From Teredinibacter franksiae (lineage in GTDB: Bacteria > Pseudomonadota > Gammaproteobacteria > Pseudomonadales > Cellvibrionaceae), in assembly GCF_014218805.1 (NCBI RefSeq), contig NZ_JACJUV010000001.1, forward strand, positions 2,244,501-2,308,500: a DNA stretch of 64,000 bases, given 5' to 3'. Shown here piece after piece: positions 51,971 to 61,169 of the stretch (position 1 is its first letter; every line of letters begins with the position of its first letter). Under the pieces are notes generated by a model. The model was not told the origin of the DNA, did no database searches, and saw only the letters and a program-made list of their open reading frames with translations. A program made the translations under genes and the position numbers.

Positions 51971-53293
51971 TCAGGAGTGTACTTGTTCAACCGAACTATT
52001 GGTAAAACGTTTTAACGGAAAATGACAGGAGAAGGTACTGCCCTTGTGCATTTTACTGCGAATTCTCAGCTCCGCATCATGCCGCATAAGAATATGTTTC
52101 ACAATTGAAAGACCGAGGCCAGTGCCACCCGACTCCCGAGAACGCCCCTCATCTATACGATAAAAACGCTCGGTTAACCGTGGCAAGTGACGGGGTTCAA
52201 TACCATTACCGTTATCTTTAATTTTTACTATGAGTTGCAGCGGAGTGAGCTCTACATCCACAGAGATTTCACGCCCATCCGGTGTGTAGTTCACCGCGTT
52301 ATACACCAGGTTAGCGAACGCACTGCGAAGCTCATTTTCTTGCCCAACAAGCTGAATGGAGGGTTCACAATCAACATTGAACACATGCTGGTGGTCCCCA
52401 CTCAGCACTTTCGCATCCGCAATAATTTGTTCGATTAATGGCCGCAAACTCACCGGCTCTTGGCCGGTTTGCCGGTCTTCGGTTTCAAGCCGCGAGAGCG
52501 TGAGAAGATCAGTAATCAATGAGGTCATACGCTTGGTCTGATCACGCATTTGATCCAATGCGCGCGCCCAAGTCGGCGGCAGGTTATCGGCGGCGTCAAC
52601 CATCGTTTCCAGATAGCCACCTAACACCGTAAGCGGTGTACGTAATTCATGGGAGACATTTGCGACGAAGTCTTTGCGCATGCGCTCAAGATTGGCGACA
52701 CGGGTAATATCGCGAACAATGACTAAACGATCGCCTTCACCAAAACGGTGTATATGAAATTGCAGAAATTCGCCTTCATGATGCTTGGAGGGCAAGTCTA
52801 AAGGCTCTTCGTACTCGTCACTGTCGTAGTAACTAACAAAGGTGGGGTGACGAATGTAGTTGGTAAGCTTGCGGCCGATGTCCTGAGGTTCAAAATCAAA
52901 CTGTCGCTCGGCGGAGCGGTTGCACCACTCAATATTATCGTCATTATCGACAATGATAACGCCATCCGTGAGTGCCGACGTCATGTCCTGCACACGGGCA
53001 ACCACCTGTTGCAAACGGTGCTTGCCCTTATCCGCGCGCTTAATCATTAGCTCAATATCTTCAGCAACTTCTCCCCAGATACCGCGCAATTTATGGTCTC
53101 GCAGACCGTTTACCCGAACGACGGTAACCCACTTTTCAAGTTGTTGAATTTGATAGAGTATCCAGCCGAGATACACCAATGCACCAAGGAACAGGGCCGG
53201 CCAAACAGCGCCCAGCATAAAGCCTATCGCCAGTGCCACGCACAGATACACCATCAGCCACCAGAGTTCGGTCGCTATACCCTTTCGAAACAT
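51971..53293 (-). CDS. phoR: Phosphate-regulon sensor kinase PhoR
   Basis: 440 residues. Two N-terminal membrane segments (VYLCVALAIGFMLGAVWPAL, FLGALVYLGWILYQI), a PhoR-type charged linker, a PAS domain (MTSALTDGVIIVDNDDNIEW), HisKA with the phosphoacceptor His in VANVSHELRTPLTVLGGYL, and HATPase_c (NLVYNAVNYTPDG, GGTGLGLSIVKHIL). Senses phosphate status with the Pst/PhoU system (not in window). Lies 195 bases downstream of phoB, so it may be partly transcribed on its own. Confidence 0.95.
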   Translation of the reverse strand: MFRKGIATELWWLMVYLCVALAIGFMLGAVWPALFLGALVYLGWILYQIQQLEKWVTVVRVNGLRDHKLRGIWGEVAEDIELMIKRADKGKHRLQQVVARVQDMTSALTDGVIIVDNDDNIEWCNRSAERQFDFEPQDIGRKLTNYIRHPTFVSYYDSDEYEEPLDLPSKHHEGEFLQFHIHRFGEGDRLVIVRDITRVANLERMRKDFVANVSHELRTPLTVLGGYLETMVDAADNLPPTWARALDQMRDQTKRMTSLITDLLTLSRLETEDRQTGQEPVSLRPLIEQIIADAKVLSGDHQHVFNVDCEPSIQLVGQENELRSAFANLVYNAVNYTPDGREISVDVELTPLQLIVKIKDNGNGIEPRHLPRLTERFYRIDEGRSRESGGTGLGLSIVKHILMRHDAELRIRSKMHKGSTFSCHFPLKRFTNSSVEQVHS

Positions 53294-53488
53294 GGAGTGG
53301 TTCTATTTACTCGGCAACCCAAAAGGCCAGTTTAGCCTAGCCGATTCTCTGCCCGTTAATTAAGCTGTTGTATGCGAACGGCCCCAATTGACTAAGCTCG
53401 CACAAAACTCCAATTTATGTAGACACTTCTACTCGCCGCAATTTTACCCGACTTCTTTTGAGGAAACCTCTAATCAATCGGCTGTCAG

Positions 53489-54223
53489 TTATTCAGTTGT
53501 TACCAAAAATTTATTGGAGAAGCGATAACCTGCACCACGAATGGTCTGTACCAACCTGTCGTGGCCACCCAGTTGAATCGCCTTGCGTAAACGTCGAATA
53601 TGCACATCGACTGTTCGCTCTTCAACATAGACATTGCCGCCCCACACACAGTCCAGCAAGTGATTGCGGGAGTATACTCTTTCTTGATGAGTAAGGAAGA
53701 ACTCCAACAGCCGGTATTCGGTTGGCCCTAACTGTATCGGCAGATCGCTGATAGTCACCCGGTGGCTAACAGGGTCTAGGCAAAGTCCCTCTACCGCGAT
53801 AGGTTCGCCACTCGCCAGCGCATCGCTACGGCGCAGCACCGCGCGCAAACGGGCCACCAGTTCACGGGGAGAGAAAGGCTTGGTAATGTAATCATCGGCA
53901 CCAAGATCCAACCCTTGGATTTTGTTGTCTTCTTCGCTTTTGGCGGTAAGCAGAATGATGGGAATCTCCCGAGTCACCTCATCACTTTTGAGACGTCGCG
54001 CCAGCTCTATACCACTAATACCCGGCATCATCCAATCGAGCAGGATAAGGTCTGGGCGGGCATCCACGATGATCTTATGGGCCTCCTGAGCATCACCCGC
54101 TTCCATCACGGTGTAGTCGGCCATTTCCAGCGCTACCCGGAGCATATCGCGTATAGCGCGTTCGTCGTCAACGACAAGAATCTTTTTATCAACCATGAAG
54201 GTTTCACCTTGCTTGTTGGGCAT
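53489..54223 (-). CDS. phoB: Phosphate-regulon response regulator PhoB
   Basis: 244 residues. Receiver: KKILVVDDERAIRDMLRVAL, phosphoacceptor Asp in DLILLDWMMPGISG, Lys in ITKPFSPREL. C-terminal winged helix: LGPTEYRLLEFFLTHQERVY, VYVEERTVDVHIRRLRKA. Two starts are possible: ATG 54223, with AAGGAG nine bases before it, chosen here; and ATG 54196, giving the shorter typical start MVDKKILVVDDE. A Pho-box-like site lies about 130 bases upstream, consistent with autoregulation. Confidence 0.95.
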   Translation of the reverse strand: MPNKQGETFMVDKKILVVDDERAIRDMLRVALEMADYTVMEAGDAQEAHKIIVDARPDLILLDWMMPGISGIELARRLKSDEVTREIPIILLTAKSEEDNKIQGLDLGADDYITKPFSPRELVARLRAVLRRSDALASGEPIAVEGLCLDPVSHRVTISDLPIQLGPTEYRLLEFFLTHQERVYSRNHLLDCVWGGNVYVEERTVDVHIRRLRKAIQLGGHDRLVQTIRGAGYRFSNKFLVTTE

Positions 54224-54349
54224 TTGCCGATGCTCCTTAAAGCTTGATCACCGGCACTAAACGGCGACCTCTCAAATGCTACCTCAACAAAAGCTTATCT
54301 TTTGAGAATAGAAGGTTCACCGAATCAACCCCAATTAAATAAAGGTTTT

Positions 54350-54367
54350 GTGAATCTTTTATGACAC
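54350..54367 (-). promoter_or_regulatory. Pho-box-like site upstream of phoB
   Basis: Minus-strand GTGTCATAAAAGATTCAC fits the two-half Pho box (CTGTCAT-N4-CTGTCAC) at six of seven positions in the first half and four of seven in the second. The location upstream of phoB is the expected one. Confidence 0.5.
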
Positions 54368-54395
54368 GGCCTAACAAAGCCATGATTTTCTAGCA

Positions 54396-54427
54396 TTTGC
54401 TGTATTTTCGGTGGGAAATACAGCAAA
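54396..54427 (-). terminator. Strong inverted repeat after ubiA
   Basis: TTTGCTGTATTT and AAATACAGCAAA pair perfectly over 12 bases around TCGGTGGG. It lies 17 bases downstream of the ubiA stop on the minus strand. It lacks a following U run, so it may be a terminator, mRNA 3' structure or regulator site. Confidence 0.5.
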
Positions 54428-54444
54428 AACACACTATTTGAACT

Positions 54445-55344
54445 TTATTGGTGCAGTAATTGGTAGTCCAACAGCAGGCCCACGAAAAGCACCATACCAA
54501 CCCAGTTATTATTTAAAAACGCTTTAAAGCATGCTTGCCGCTCTCGATTGCGAATAAGGAACTGCTGCCACACCATCAAACAAGCCGCCAGCAAAACCGA
54601 GAGGCTATAGATCCAACCCAGCTCAAATTTCTGACCAACCATACCTAGCGCCATCACCGTCATAAACTGTAGAACGCCGGTCATTACCCGGTCAGCCTCG
54701 CCAAACAGTATGGCCGTGGATTTCACCCCGATTTTAATATCGTCATCACGATCGACCATGGCGTAAAAAGTATCATAAGCCACAGTCCACAGAACGACGG
54801 CGGTGTACAACACCCAGATGTCGGGGCTAAGCTCCCCCGCCTGAGCGGCGAACGCCATCGGCACCGCCCAGGCAAAAGCGGCCCCTAGCACTACCTGTGG
54901 CAGGTGGGTGTAGCGCTTCATAAAGGGGTAAATAAACGCCAGCGCAACGCCACCAAAAGACAGATAGACCGTAAGTTCGTTGGTAAAAAGCACCAGCACA
55001 AATGCGCTAAATGCCAGCAATACAAACAGTGCCGCCGCTTCGAAAGCTGACACATGGCCAACGACTATCGGGCGGCCAGCCGTGCGTTTTACATGACCAT
55101 CGACTTTGCGATCGGCAAAATCATTAATAACACAGCCCGCCGATCGCATTAACACAACACCAGCAACAAAAATACTCAGCATTTTTAGGTCCGGAACCCC
55201 TTCTGCCGCAAGCCACAGCGACCACAACGTTGGCCACAGCACCAAGTAAATACCAACAGGGCGGTTAAGTCGCATCAGGCGAAAATAACTGATCAGTTTC
55301 CCCGGTGAGGCCGGCAGTGTGTGCTTGTTCGAGTGGGCATTCAT
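54445..55344 (-). CDS. ubiA: 4-hydroxybenzoate octaprenyltransferase
   Basis: Attaches the polyprenyl tail to 4-hydroxybenzoate in ubiquinone synthesis; integral membrane enzyme. 299 residues with about eight or nine hydrophobic segments. The two Asp-rich motifs are [18 protein letters not shown] and [20 protein letters not shown], which bind the prenyl diphosphate through magnesium. Near phoB-phoR as in Pseudomonas. ubiC, often its neighbour, is not here. Confidence 0.96.
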   Translation of the reverse strand: MNAHSNKHTLPASPGKLISYFRLMRLNRPVGIYLVLWPTLWSLWLAAEGVPDLKMLSIFVAGVVLMRSAGCVINDFADRKVDGHVKRTAGRPIVVGHVSAFEAAALFVLLAFSAFVLVLFTNELTVYLSFGGVALAFIYPFMKRYTHLPQVVLGAAFAWAVPMAFAAQAGELSPDIWVLYTAVVLWTVAYDTFYAMVDRDDDIKIGVKSTAILFGEADRVMTGVLQFMTVMALGMVGQKFELGWIYSLSVLLAACLMVWQQFLIRNRERQACFKAFLNNNWVGMVLFVGLLLDYQLLHQ

Positions 55345-55469
55345 GAATGGAGAGCTTATAGTGTTATATTGACCCGGCGAAGGTGCTCACCGAATGGGTG
55401 TCATGCATTTGAACATCATGCACATGTAATCACGGTAATATTCTACCCTTTACCCACAGTAAAATAACA

Positions 55470-55745
55470 ATGCGAAAAACTGACCTTATCCAAACCGTGG
55501 CCAAAGCCGCAAACCTATCGTCACGCGAGGCCGACGACGCTGTGTCCAGCTTGTTCGAACAAATCACCAATGCACTCGCGCGCAACGAATCAATTTCACT
55601 TGTGGGCTTTGGCAGCTTTACCCCTAAAAAACGCGCCGCCCGTACGGGTAAAAACCCGCAAACTGGCGAAACACTGCACATTCCAGAAAAAAGGCAGGTG
55701 CAGTTTAAACCCAGCGCAAAACTGCGCGCTCTCGTCGACCAATAA
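55470..55745 (+). CDS. HU-family DNA-binding protein
   Basis: 91 residues. MRKTDLIQTVAKAANLSSRE and the beta-arm region GFGSFTPKKRAARTGKNPQTGE are the HU/IHF fold. The arm sequence and length fit an HU subunit rather than IHF. Binds DNA without strong sequence preference and bends it. The symporter gene starts 17 bases downstream. Confidence 0.94.
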   Translation: MRKTDLIQTVAKAANLSSREADDAVSSLFEQITNALARNESISLVGFGSFTPKKRAARTGKNPQTGETLHIPEKRQVQFKPSAKLRALVDQ

Positions 55746-55762
55746 ATCACCAGGAGCTCAGG

Positions 55763-57073
55763 ATGCTAAAGCTGCCTCTACACTGGCAAATTCTCATCGC
55801 CATATTCGCAGCCATTGTTTGCGGCCTCATGGTTTTCCAATTAAACGCAAACGACATCGCCGCTGGAGCCCATATCCAATCGTCCATGGCGTTTGTTGGA
55901 AAGCTGTTTCTCAACGGTCTTAAGATGATCATCGTTCCGCTGATTTTATCGTCGATTATTAGCGGGGTATCCACGCTTGGGCAGGGCAGCGATCTCGGCC
56001 GACTTGGCGGCAAAACACTGGGTTTTTATATGGCCTCGAGCCTAATGGCGATTCTAACCGGCCTGCTGGTAGTTAACCTACTCACCCCCGGCATTATCGA
56101 CGGCGAACCCGCCAAAGACCGCTTAAACCTAAGCAGTACCGAGCAGGTTAGCCAGGCACTGGAAAAAATTGAAGGCAAAGGCACCGGTGATATAGCCGCC
56201 GTATTCCACCGCATGCTGCCGCCAAACATCGTAAAAGCCGCCGCCGATGGGCAAATGCTGGGGTTGATTTGCTTCGGTTTATTGTTCGGCTTCTTTATGA
56301 CGCGCATCGACAACCCACTGAAAGAAACCTTGAGTAATTTCTGGCAGGGCATCTTCGAAACCATGATGGGCATTACCATGTTCATTATGAAGTTCACACC
56401 CATTGGTGTTTTTGGGCTAGTGGGCAACACCATTGCCGAAACGGGCATCGAATCTTTTTTACCGATGATGATCTTTTTTATCTGCGTTGTGCTTGCATTG
56501 GGCATACATGTTTTTGTCACTATGCCACTGGTGCTCAAATTTGTTGCCGGGGTAAATCCATTAGCGCAGTTTCGCGCCATGGCGCCCTCCCTGCTAACCG
56601 CATTTTCCACCGCTTCTTCCTCCGGCACCCTGCCCATCACCATGGAATGTATGGAAAAGAATGTGGGCGTTTCCAACCGCACAACATCGTTTGTACTGCC
56701 CCTAGGAGCCACCATTAACATGGACGGAACAGCGCTATACGAATGTGTAGCCGCTATGTTTATCGCTCAGGCCTATGGCCTCGACCTCACCTTTGCTACG
56801 CAATTTACCATTGTGCTCATCGCACTATTAACCTCCATTGGCGTTGCCGGTATACCCGCCGCCAGCCTAGTGGCAATCGCCGTAATTCTCTCAGCTGTTG
56901 GCTTGCCGGCAGAAGGCATTGGTTTATTATTGGTCACCGATCGAATTCTGGATATGTTGCGAACAGCCGTGAACGTGTTCAGCGATAGTTGCTGTGCAAC
57001 TTTTGTGGCAAGAACCGAAGGAGAGCAAACGGCTATTGCGATAACCGACAACCTTCCCAAGCCTCAGAATTAA
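55763..57073 (+). CDS. Dicarboxylate/amino acid:cation symporter (DAACS)
   Basis: 436-residue inner-membrane transporter with about eight helices and re-entrant loops. The serine-rich loop is FSTASSSGTLPITMECMEK and the substrate/cation motif is GATINMDGTALYECVAAMF, both hallmarks of GltP/DctA/GltPh. Imports glutamate, aspartate or C4-dicarboxylates with protons or sodium; specificity not deducible. Seventeen bases after the HU gene, possibly co-transcribed. Confidence 0.93.
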   Translation: MLKLPLHWQILIAIFAAIVCGLMVFQLNANDIAAGAHIQSSMAFVGKLFLNGLKMIIVPLILSSIISGVSTLGQGSDLGRLGGKTLGFYMASSLMAILTGLLVVNLLTPGIIDGEPAKDRLNLSSTEQVSQALEKIEGKGTGDIAAVFHRMLPPNIVKAAADGQMLGLICFGLLFGFFMTRIDNPLKETLSNFWQGIFETMMGITMFIMKFTPIGVFGLVGNTIAETGIESFLPMMIFFICVVLALGIHVFVTMPLVLKFVAGVNPLAQFRAMAPSLLTAFSTASSSGTLPITMECMEKNVGVSNRTTSFVLPLGATINMDGTALYECVAAMFIAQAYGLDLTFATQFTIVLIALLTSIGVAGIPAASLVAIAVILSAVGLPAEGIGLLLVTDRILDMLRTAVNVFSDSCCATFVARTEGEQTAIAITDNLPKPQN

Positions 57074-57246
57074 ACCACAAAGCTGAAACGTAAAATGTCG
57101 TCGTACAAAAACCGAACGGCTGACAAAAAAACAAACCTCGGCCCCCACTATTATTTGATCGCTGCCATGCTCATTGCAAAAAGGAGATAAAGAAATTGAG
57201 CTAATAGCCGTATAATAGGGGGTGTCTTCCGAGTATTACAGACAAG

Positions 57247-58173
57247 ATGTATTCTAACAATCGCTTCATACGCCCGTTTATATTTTATTTGTTCGCATGC
57301 TGCTCCCTCCTGCTGTCGCTATCCGCTAACGCTATAGAGCGAGTAACGGCGCTGCCCGATATGGGCACGGGCGATGCGCGGCAAGTCTACTTTGCGAAAT
57401 TACTGCGCGCAGCGCTTGCCACAACCGAAGACGAATTTGGCCCCTACGAGCTGGTAAAACCCGACTTTCATATGAGCAGCCAACGCATGATGATGGAGCT
57501 GCTAACCGGCGACAATCTTTCTGTAGGCCTATCGCCCTATAAAATCGCCTGGGAAGGTAAAACCCACATAGTGCCGGTCCCACTGATTCGCGGCCTTGCC
57601 AGTTATCGACTATTTCTTGCGTCGAAAAAAAGCGAAGAAAAACTCGCTCAAGTACAGCACCTTAACGATTTACGCCAGCTAAAAATCGGCCAGGGGCAGG
57701 GCTGGTCTACCGCAAAAATATTGACGGATCATAAACTTTCTATCGTCTATGCGGCATCCTATCGGGGCATGTTCAAAATGCTGGAAGCCGGCAGATTCGA
57801 TCTGTTGATGCGCAGCCCCCATGAAATCATCTCTGAAAAAGCTATTTTTTCTTCTGCAGAATCAAACATTACTATAGAAAAGCGTTTTGCCATTTACAGT
57901 TATTTACCCTATTACTTCCACGTAACTCTCAAAAATAAGGTTTTAGCAAAACGACTAGAACAAGGCATTAAAAGTCTCTATGCATCTGGCGAAGTCGACA
58001 ACCTACTAACTGAACACTTCGACGAAGCGATTGAACTAGTATTGATGCCTCACAAAAAAATATTCTACTTGGAGAACACCAATCTTCCCCAGGGAGTTTT
58101 TGAAAGAGACAAGCCCTACTTAATGACCCTCGAAATACCCAAAACACCCATAAGTAGAAACTTATCTCCTTGA
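57247..58173 (+). CDS. Periplasmic binding-protein-like protein, paralogue 1
   Basis: 308 residues with a signal peptide (FIFYLFACCSLLLSLSANAI). The mature part resembles the type-II periplasmic-binding fold: LPDMGTGDARQVYFAKLLRA, VPVPLIRGLASYRLFLASK, LKIGQGQGWSTAKILTDHKL, GRFDLLMRSPHEII and SYLPYYFHVTLKNKVLAKRL. It contains no membrane domain or enzyme domain, and no ABC transporter genes lie next to it. The following gene is a clear paralogue (roughly half the residues identical by eye). Ligand unknown. A perfect TATAAT (57211-57216) stands 31 bases before the start. Confidence 0.75.
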   Translation: MYSNNRFIRPFIFYLFACCSLLLSLSANAIERVTALPDMGTGDARQVYFAKLLRAALATTEDEFGPYELVKPDFHMSSQRMMMELLTGDNLSVGLSPYKIAWEGKTHIVPVPLIRGLASYRLFLASKKSEEKLAQVQHLNDLRQLKIGQGQGWSTAKILTDHKLSIVYAASYRGMFKMLEAGRFDLLMRSPHEIISEKAIFSSAESNITIEKRFAIYSYLPYYFHVTLKNKVLAKRLEQGIKSLYASGEVDNLLTEHFDEAIELVLMPHKKIFYLENTNLPQGVFERDKPYLMTLEIPKTPISRNLSP

Positions 58174-58460
58174 TTTTTATAGCGCTGCTCAGCAGTCTGC
58201 AGCGTAATTCTGTTAAGCAATTCAAGACCTAAACATTATTTCAGTCACCCAAGCTAGACCAATTTCTTTCATAACCGATAAATCGCCTTAACTACGCTAA
58301 TAACTCAAGCGCTTTCTTCTATACTCCCCTAAAGAAAGAGTCATTCCTTATGAAGAAATTTCCATAAGGTCCGCAAAAAATCTGTGCCTTAATATCAACA
58401 AACGCTTAAAACGATATCGTACTTGATACATTTGGCATAAACGGTTGTTATGGGGTTCCT
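58174..58460. other. Spacer between the two paralogues
   Basis: 287 A/T-rich bases with no gene or clear terminator; probably a separate promoter for paralogue 2. Confidence 0.4.
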
Positions 58461-59348
58461 ATGGCTGGTTTTGGTGTTTTTAGACAGCTAACTCTCATTA
58501 TCTGCCTAGCATTTCCCTCTATCGCGCACAGTATTGAGCGTGTTATTGGCCTACCGGATATGGGTAAGCGTGATATAAGGCAGGTCTATTTCACCCGCGT
58601 AATGATTGCCGCGCTCGATAACACCAACGCAGAATACGGGCCTTACGAAATCATTAAACCCAACCTCACCATGAGCAGCCAACGGATGATGGCTGAACTC
58701 ACTACGGGTGATAACCTATCCGTGGGTATATCGTCCTACAAACCGACGTGGGAGGGGCAAACGCTGATAGTGCCCGTACCACTGATTCGTGGGCTGGCAA
58801 GTTACCGCTTATTCCTCGCCAAAACGAGCCAGAAAGAAAAGCTGCTGCAGGCCATTAGCTTTGAAAATTTGAAAACGTTTAGTTTCGGTCAAGGGCACGG
58901 CTGGTCTACAGCCAAAATATTGGAAGATCATGACTTCAAGGTCGTTTACGGCGCAAACTACCAGGGTCTATTTAAAATGCTGCTAGCAAACCGCTTCGAT
59001 TTATTTATGCGTAGCGCTCATGAAATAATTTTGGAAAAACCACTTTTTGATGAACGTGAAGACGACATATTTGTTGTGGATACATTTGCCCTTTACACCT
59101 ATTTGCCTACCTATTTCCACGTAACAAAACGACAACCTGCATTAGCTAAAAGGCTGGAGGATGGACTGAACATAATGTACTCCACCGGTGAGATCGACAG
59201 CCTGCTCACCGAATACTTTACTGAAGCTATAGAAATAATTTTGCAGCCTGGGCGAAAAATATACCGGTTACAAAATACAAATTTGAAGCCAGGTATCTAT
59301 GAGCGTGACCAACCCTACCTAATTAAGCTTAATATGGATAACAACTAG
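58461..59348 (+). CDS. Periplasmic binding-protein-like protein, paralogue 2
   Basis: 295 residues with a signal peptide (QLTLIICLAFPSIAHS). Same blocks as its neighbour: LPDMGKRDIRQVYFTRVMIA, MSSQRMMAELTTGDNLSVGI, VPVPLIRGLASYRLFLAK, FGQGHGWSTAKILEDHDF, RFDLFMRSAHEII and SLLTEYFTEAIEIIL. It arose by tandem duplication, yet the 287-base spacer suggests separate expression. Function unknown; no transporter nearby. Two terminators follow. Confidence 0.75.
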   Translation: MAGFGVFRQLTLIICLAFPSIAHSIERVIGLPDMGKRDIRQVYFTRVMIAALDNTNAEYGPYEIIKPNLTMSSQRMMAELTTGDNLSVGISSYKPTWEGQTLIVPVPLIRGLASYRLFLAKTSQKEKLLQAISFENLKTFSFGQGHGWSTAKILEDHDFKVVYGANYQGLFKMLLANRFDLFMRSAHEIILEKPLFDEREDDIFVVDTFALYTYLPTYFHVTKRQPALAKRLEDGLNIMYSTGEIDSLLTEYFTEAIEIILQPGRKIYRLQNTNLKPGIYERDQPYLIKLNMDNN

Positions 59349-59374
59349 CGATCATAGGTATAGCTAAATCATTT

Positions 59375-59400
59375 AAACCACAGTTCACTTTAGTGGTTTT
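59375..59400 (+). terminator. Terminator after paralogue 2
   Basis: AAACCAC/GTGGTTT stem with an 11-base loop, ending in TTTT. Confidence 0.55.
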
Positions 59401-59410
59401 CCTGTTAGGG

Positions 59411-59452
59411 AAAAAAGAAAAATCCCGCTGTGTACGCAGCGGGATTTTCTTT
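59411..59452. terminator. Bidirectional terminator
   Basis: AAAATCCCGCTG pairs with CAGCGGGATTTT (59419-59430 with 59437-59448) around TGTACG, with flanking A and T runs. It serves the plus-strand paralogue genes and the minus-strand PstS-like gene. Confidence 0.85.
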
Positions 59453-59546
59453 CGGCTTTAAGACACTTCTAATAATTGCTTTTGGGCTCTGGCATGCTAA
59501 GCCGCGCAGAGGAAAAATTTATTACTAAGGATGCCCTTAATTGTCA

Positions 59547-59981
59547 TTAAAACGTATAAACAACACGCACTGACTCATCCACCGAGGAAGCCTCCATATA
59601 ACCGATTTTGGCTGGATCTTCCGCCACCAGACGTTTTACTTCTGCATCCGAAGCCACAGTAGAGGGGGGCGTGCTACCGCCGGTAAAAATCTGCTGCGCC
59701 CAATAGGCTTTTAATTGCCTGTTATTTTTCTTCAATACGCTTTTTGCAAACGCTGCACTTATTAACGAACCTTCTGCCTGATTAACCGGCAGTGCACGCG
59801 ACTTGTCGGCATACACTTTACGCTGGCCCAGATAAATTTTCGCTATATCCGCACGCTTAAACTCATTAGTATTGCTGGGGTGCACAACTACAGCAACCTC
59901 TGCCTGAACCACTGCAGACAAGACCAACATCATCAATAATATCCCGTTAATTACGGGTTTAACTGAAAAAACCATTTTCAT
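59547..59981 (-). CDS. Short PstS-like phosphate-binding-type protein
   Basis: 144 residues from the ATG at 59981, giving a good signal peptide (INGILLMMLVLSAVVQAEVA); the frame also opens at a TTG (59999) touching the porin stop. The mature part shows the short PstS-like family: VVVHPSNTNEFKRADIAKIYLGQRKVYADK (read as two motifs), LKAYWAQQIFTGGSTPP, and ADPAKIGYMEAS-like AEDPAKIGYMEAS. It is much shorter than true PstS (about 320). It directly follows a porin gene, and the pair is likely one operon; no PstCAB is nearby. Confidence 0.8.
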   Translation of the reverse strand: MKMVFSVKPVINGILLMMLVLSAVVQAEVAVVVHPSNTNEFKRADIAKIYLGQRKVYADKSRALPVNQAEGSLISAAFAKSVLKKNNRQLKAYWAQQIFTGGSTPPSTVASDAEVKRLVAEDPAKIGYMEASSVDESVRVVYTF

Positions 59982-59999
59982 TAATTTTACCCGACTCAA

Positions 60000-61169
60000 T
60001 TAGAATAATAGATCTACACCAAAGGTAATCACATCCACCTCATCCACCTTCCCACGAACAAAAACAACACCGTCGTGTGAAGTATCCGCAGTGCTGGCGT
60101 ATTCAATTTTGAAAGCCGCCGACGGGTGGAAATCCCAACGCAAGCCTGCCGTTAGCGTTTCGGTTTTGATATACCAGTCGCCAATACTCGGGTCGAGTGC
60201 AGGTGAAAAATTTACATTAGAATCGGAGTAACTGATGTGTGGCGTAAAATCGCCGAATTGGTAACCTGCCGTAAGCATTAACGAGCCCAGCTCGTCCAAT
60301 GGCACAAATTCACCGTTTGAAGAAACCACCAAAAAACCATCGTCCGCCATCTTTCCGCCTGTTGCTTCAGCCATAACAAAACCATTACCCAGCGTAAGGT
60401 TCGCCGCCAAAGAAACAAACTGGCCGTCCTGCGGATTGTCTTCACCGGTTAGAGGGTTGCCGCCAATATAAAACTCGCCGTCAATTACCGATGCTCGCAA
60501 ACGCAGCCATTCGTTATTGACGTTAAAGACCGCTCCCATGATTCCATCAGAACTAAAATTACCGAATCGCGACGTTTTATTCGATGTTGTACCCGTGTAT
60601 ACACGGGTTTTGGTTGTCCAGTTGCCCAACTGTCCGTTATGAATCAACGATACCCCTTCGTAAGTACGCAAGGTATTGGAGTACACATCTACCGGTGGTC
60701 GAACCCAGTGGTAGGCGTAACCTACATCGACAAAGTCAGAATAGTAGTAAAGCGGTATGCGCTGACGACCAGCTTGAACGGTAAAGCTTGATGTAAGGTC
60801 ATACGACATATATACCCACTCCAGCTCAGTTTCAAAGTCCTGCGCGCCGCGACCGGTTAATTGCGCCGTTACTGTAAGATCGCGGTTCAGGTCAGACTTA
60901 ATCTGCAGACCGTAATTGGAGTCTGGTCTATACGACAAATGATCACCGTAGATTGCGTTTTTATTAGCGGCCCCCGCTTCCGTGGTTGCATAGCCACGGT
61001 CGGCCACATAACGACTCTCCTCGCCATTAGGCAATTCAACCGAATTCAGCGCCTTGCCACCTACGATGGAGGCAAAACCATTAATGGTTGTTTCTGCCGC
61101 GTTTACAGAAGCGGCGACAAACACGACGCCCAGAACCGGCAGAAGTTTTTTAAAAAAAGCGTAACTCAT
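60000..61169 (-). CDS. Outer-membrane porin
   Basis: 389 residues. Signal peptide LLPVLGVVFVAASVNAAET, then alternating-polarity strands ending in an aromatic C-terminus (VDVITFGVDLLF), the outer-membrane insertion signal. Typical blocks: VYMSYDLTSSFTVQAGRQRI, RVYTGTTSNKTSRFGNF, HISYSDSN. Belongs to the trimeric porin-like superfamily; selectivity is not deducible. Cotranscribed with the short PstS-like gene, which suggests use for phosphate or similar anions. Confidence 0.82.
   Translation of the reverse strand: MSYAFFKKLLPVLGVVFVAASVNAAETTINGFASIVGGKALNSVELPNGEESRYVADRGYATTEAGAANKNAIYGDHLSYRPDSNYGLQIKSDLNRDLTVTAQLTGRGAQDFETELEWVYMSYDLTSSFTVQAGRQRIPLYYYSDFVDVGYAYHWVRPPVDVYSNTLRTYEGVSLIHNGQLGNWTTKTRVYTGTTSNKTSRFGNFSSDGIMGAVFNVNNEWLRLRASVIDGEFYIGGNPLTGEDNPQDGQFVSLAANLTLGNGFVMAEATGGKMADDGFLVVSSNGEFVPLDELGSLMLTAGYQFGDFTPHISYSDSNVNFSPALDPSIGDWYIKTETLTAGLRWDFHPSAAFKIEYASTADTSHDGVVFVRGKVDEVDVITFGVDLLF

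Noticed and set aside
56026..56721. 231-codon minus-strand frame opposite the symporter
   Set aside because: Long but antisense to a clear DAACS transporter; the long frame follows from the codon use of the real gene.
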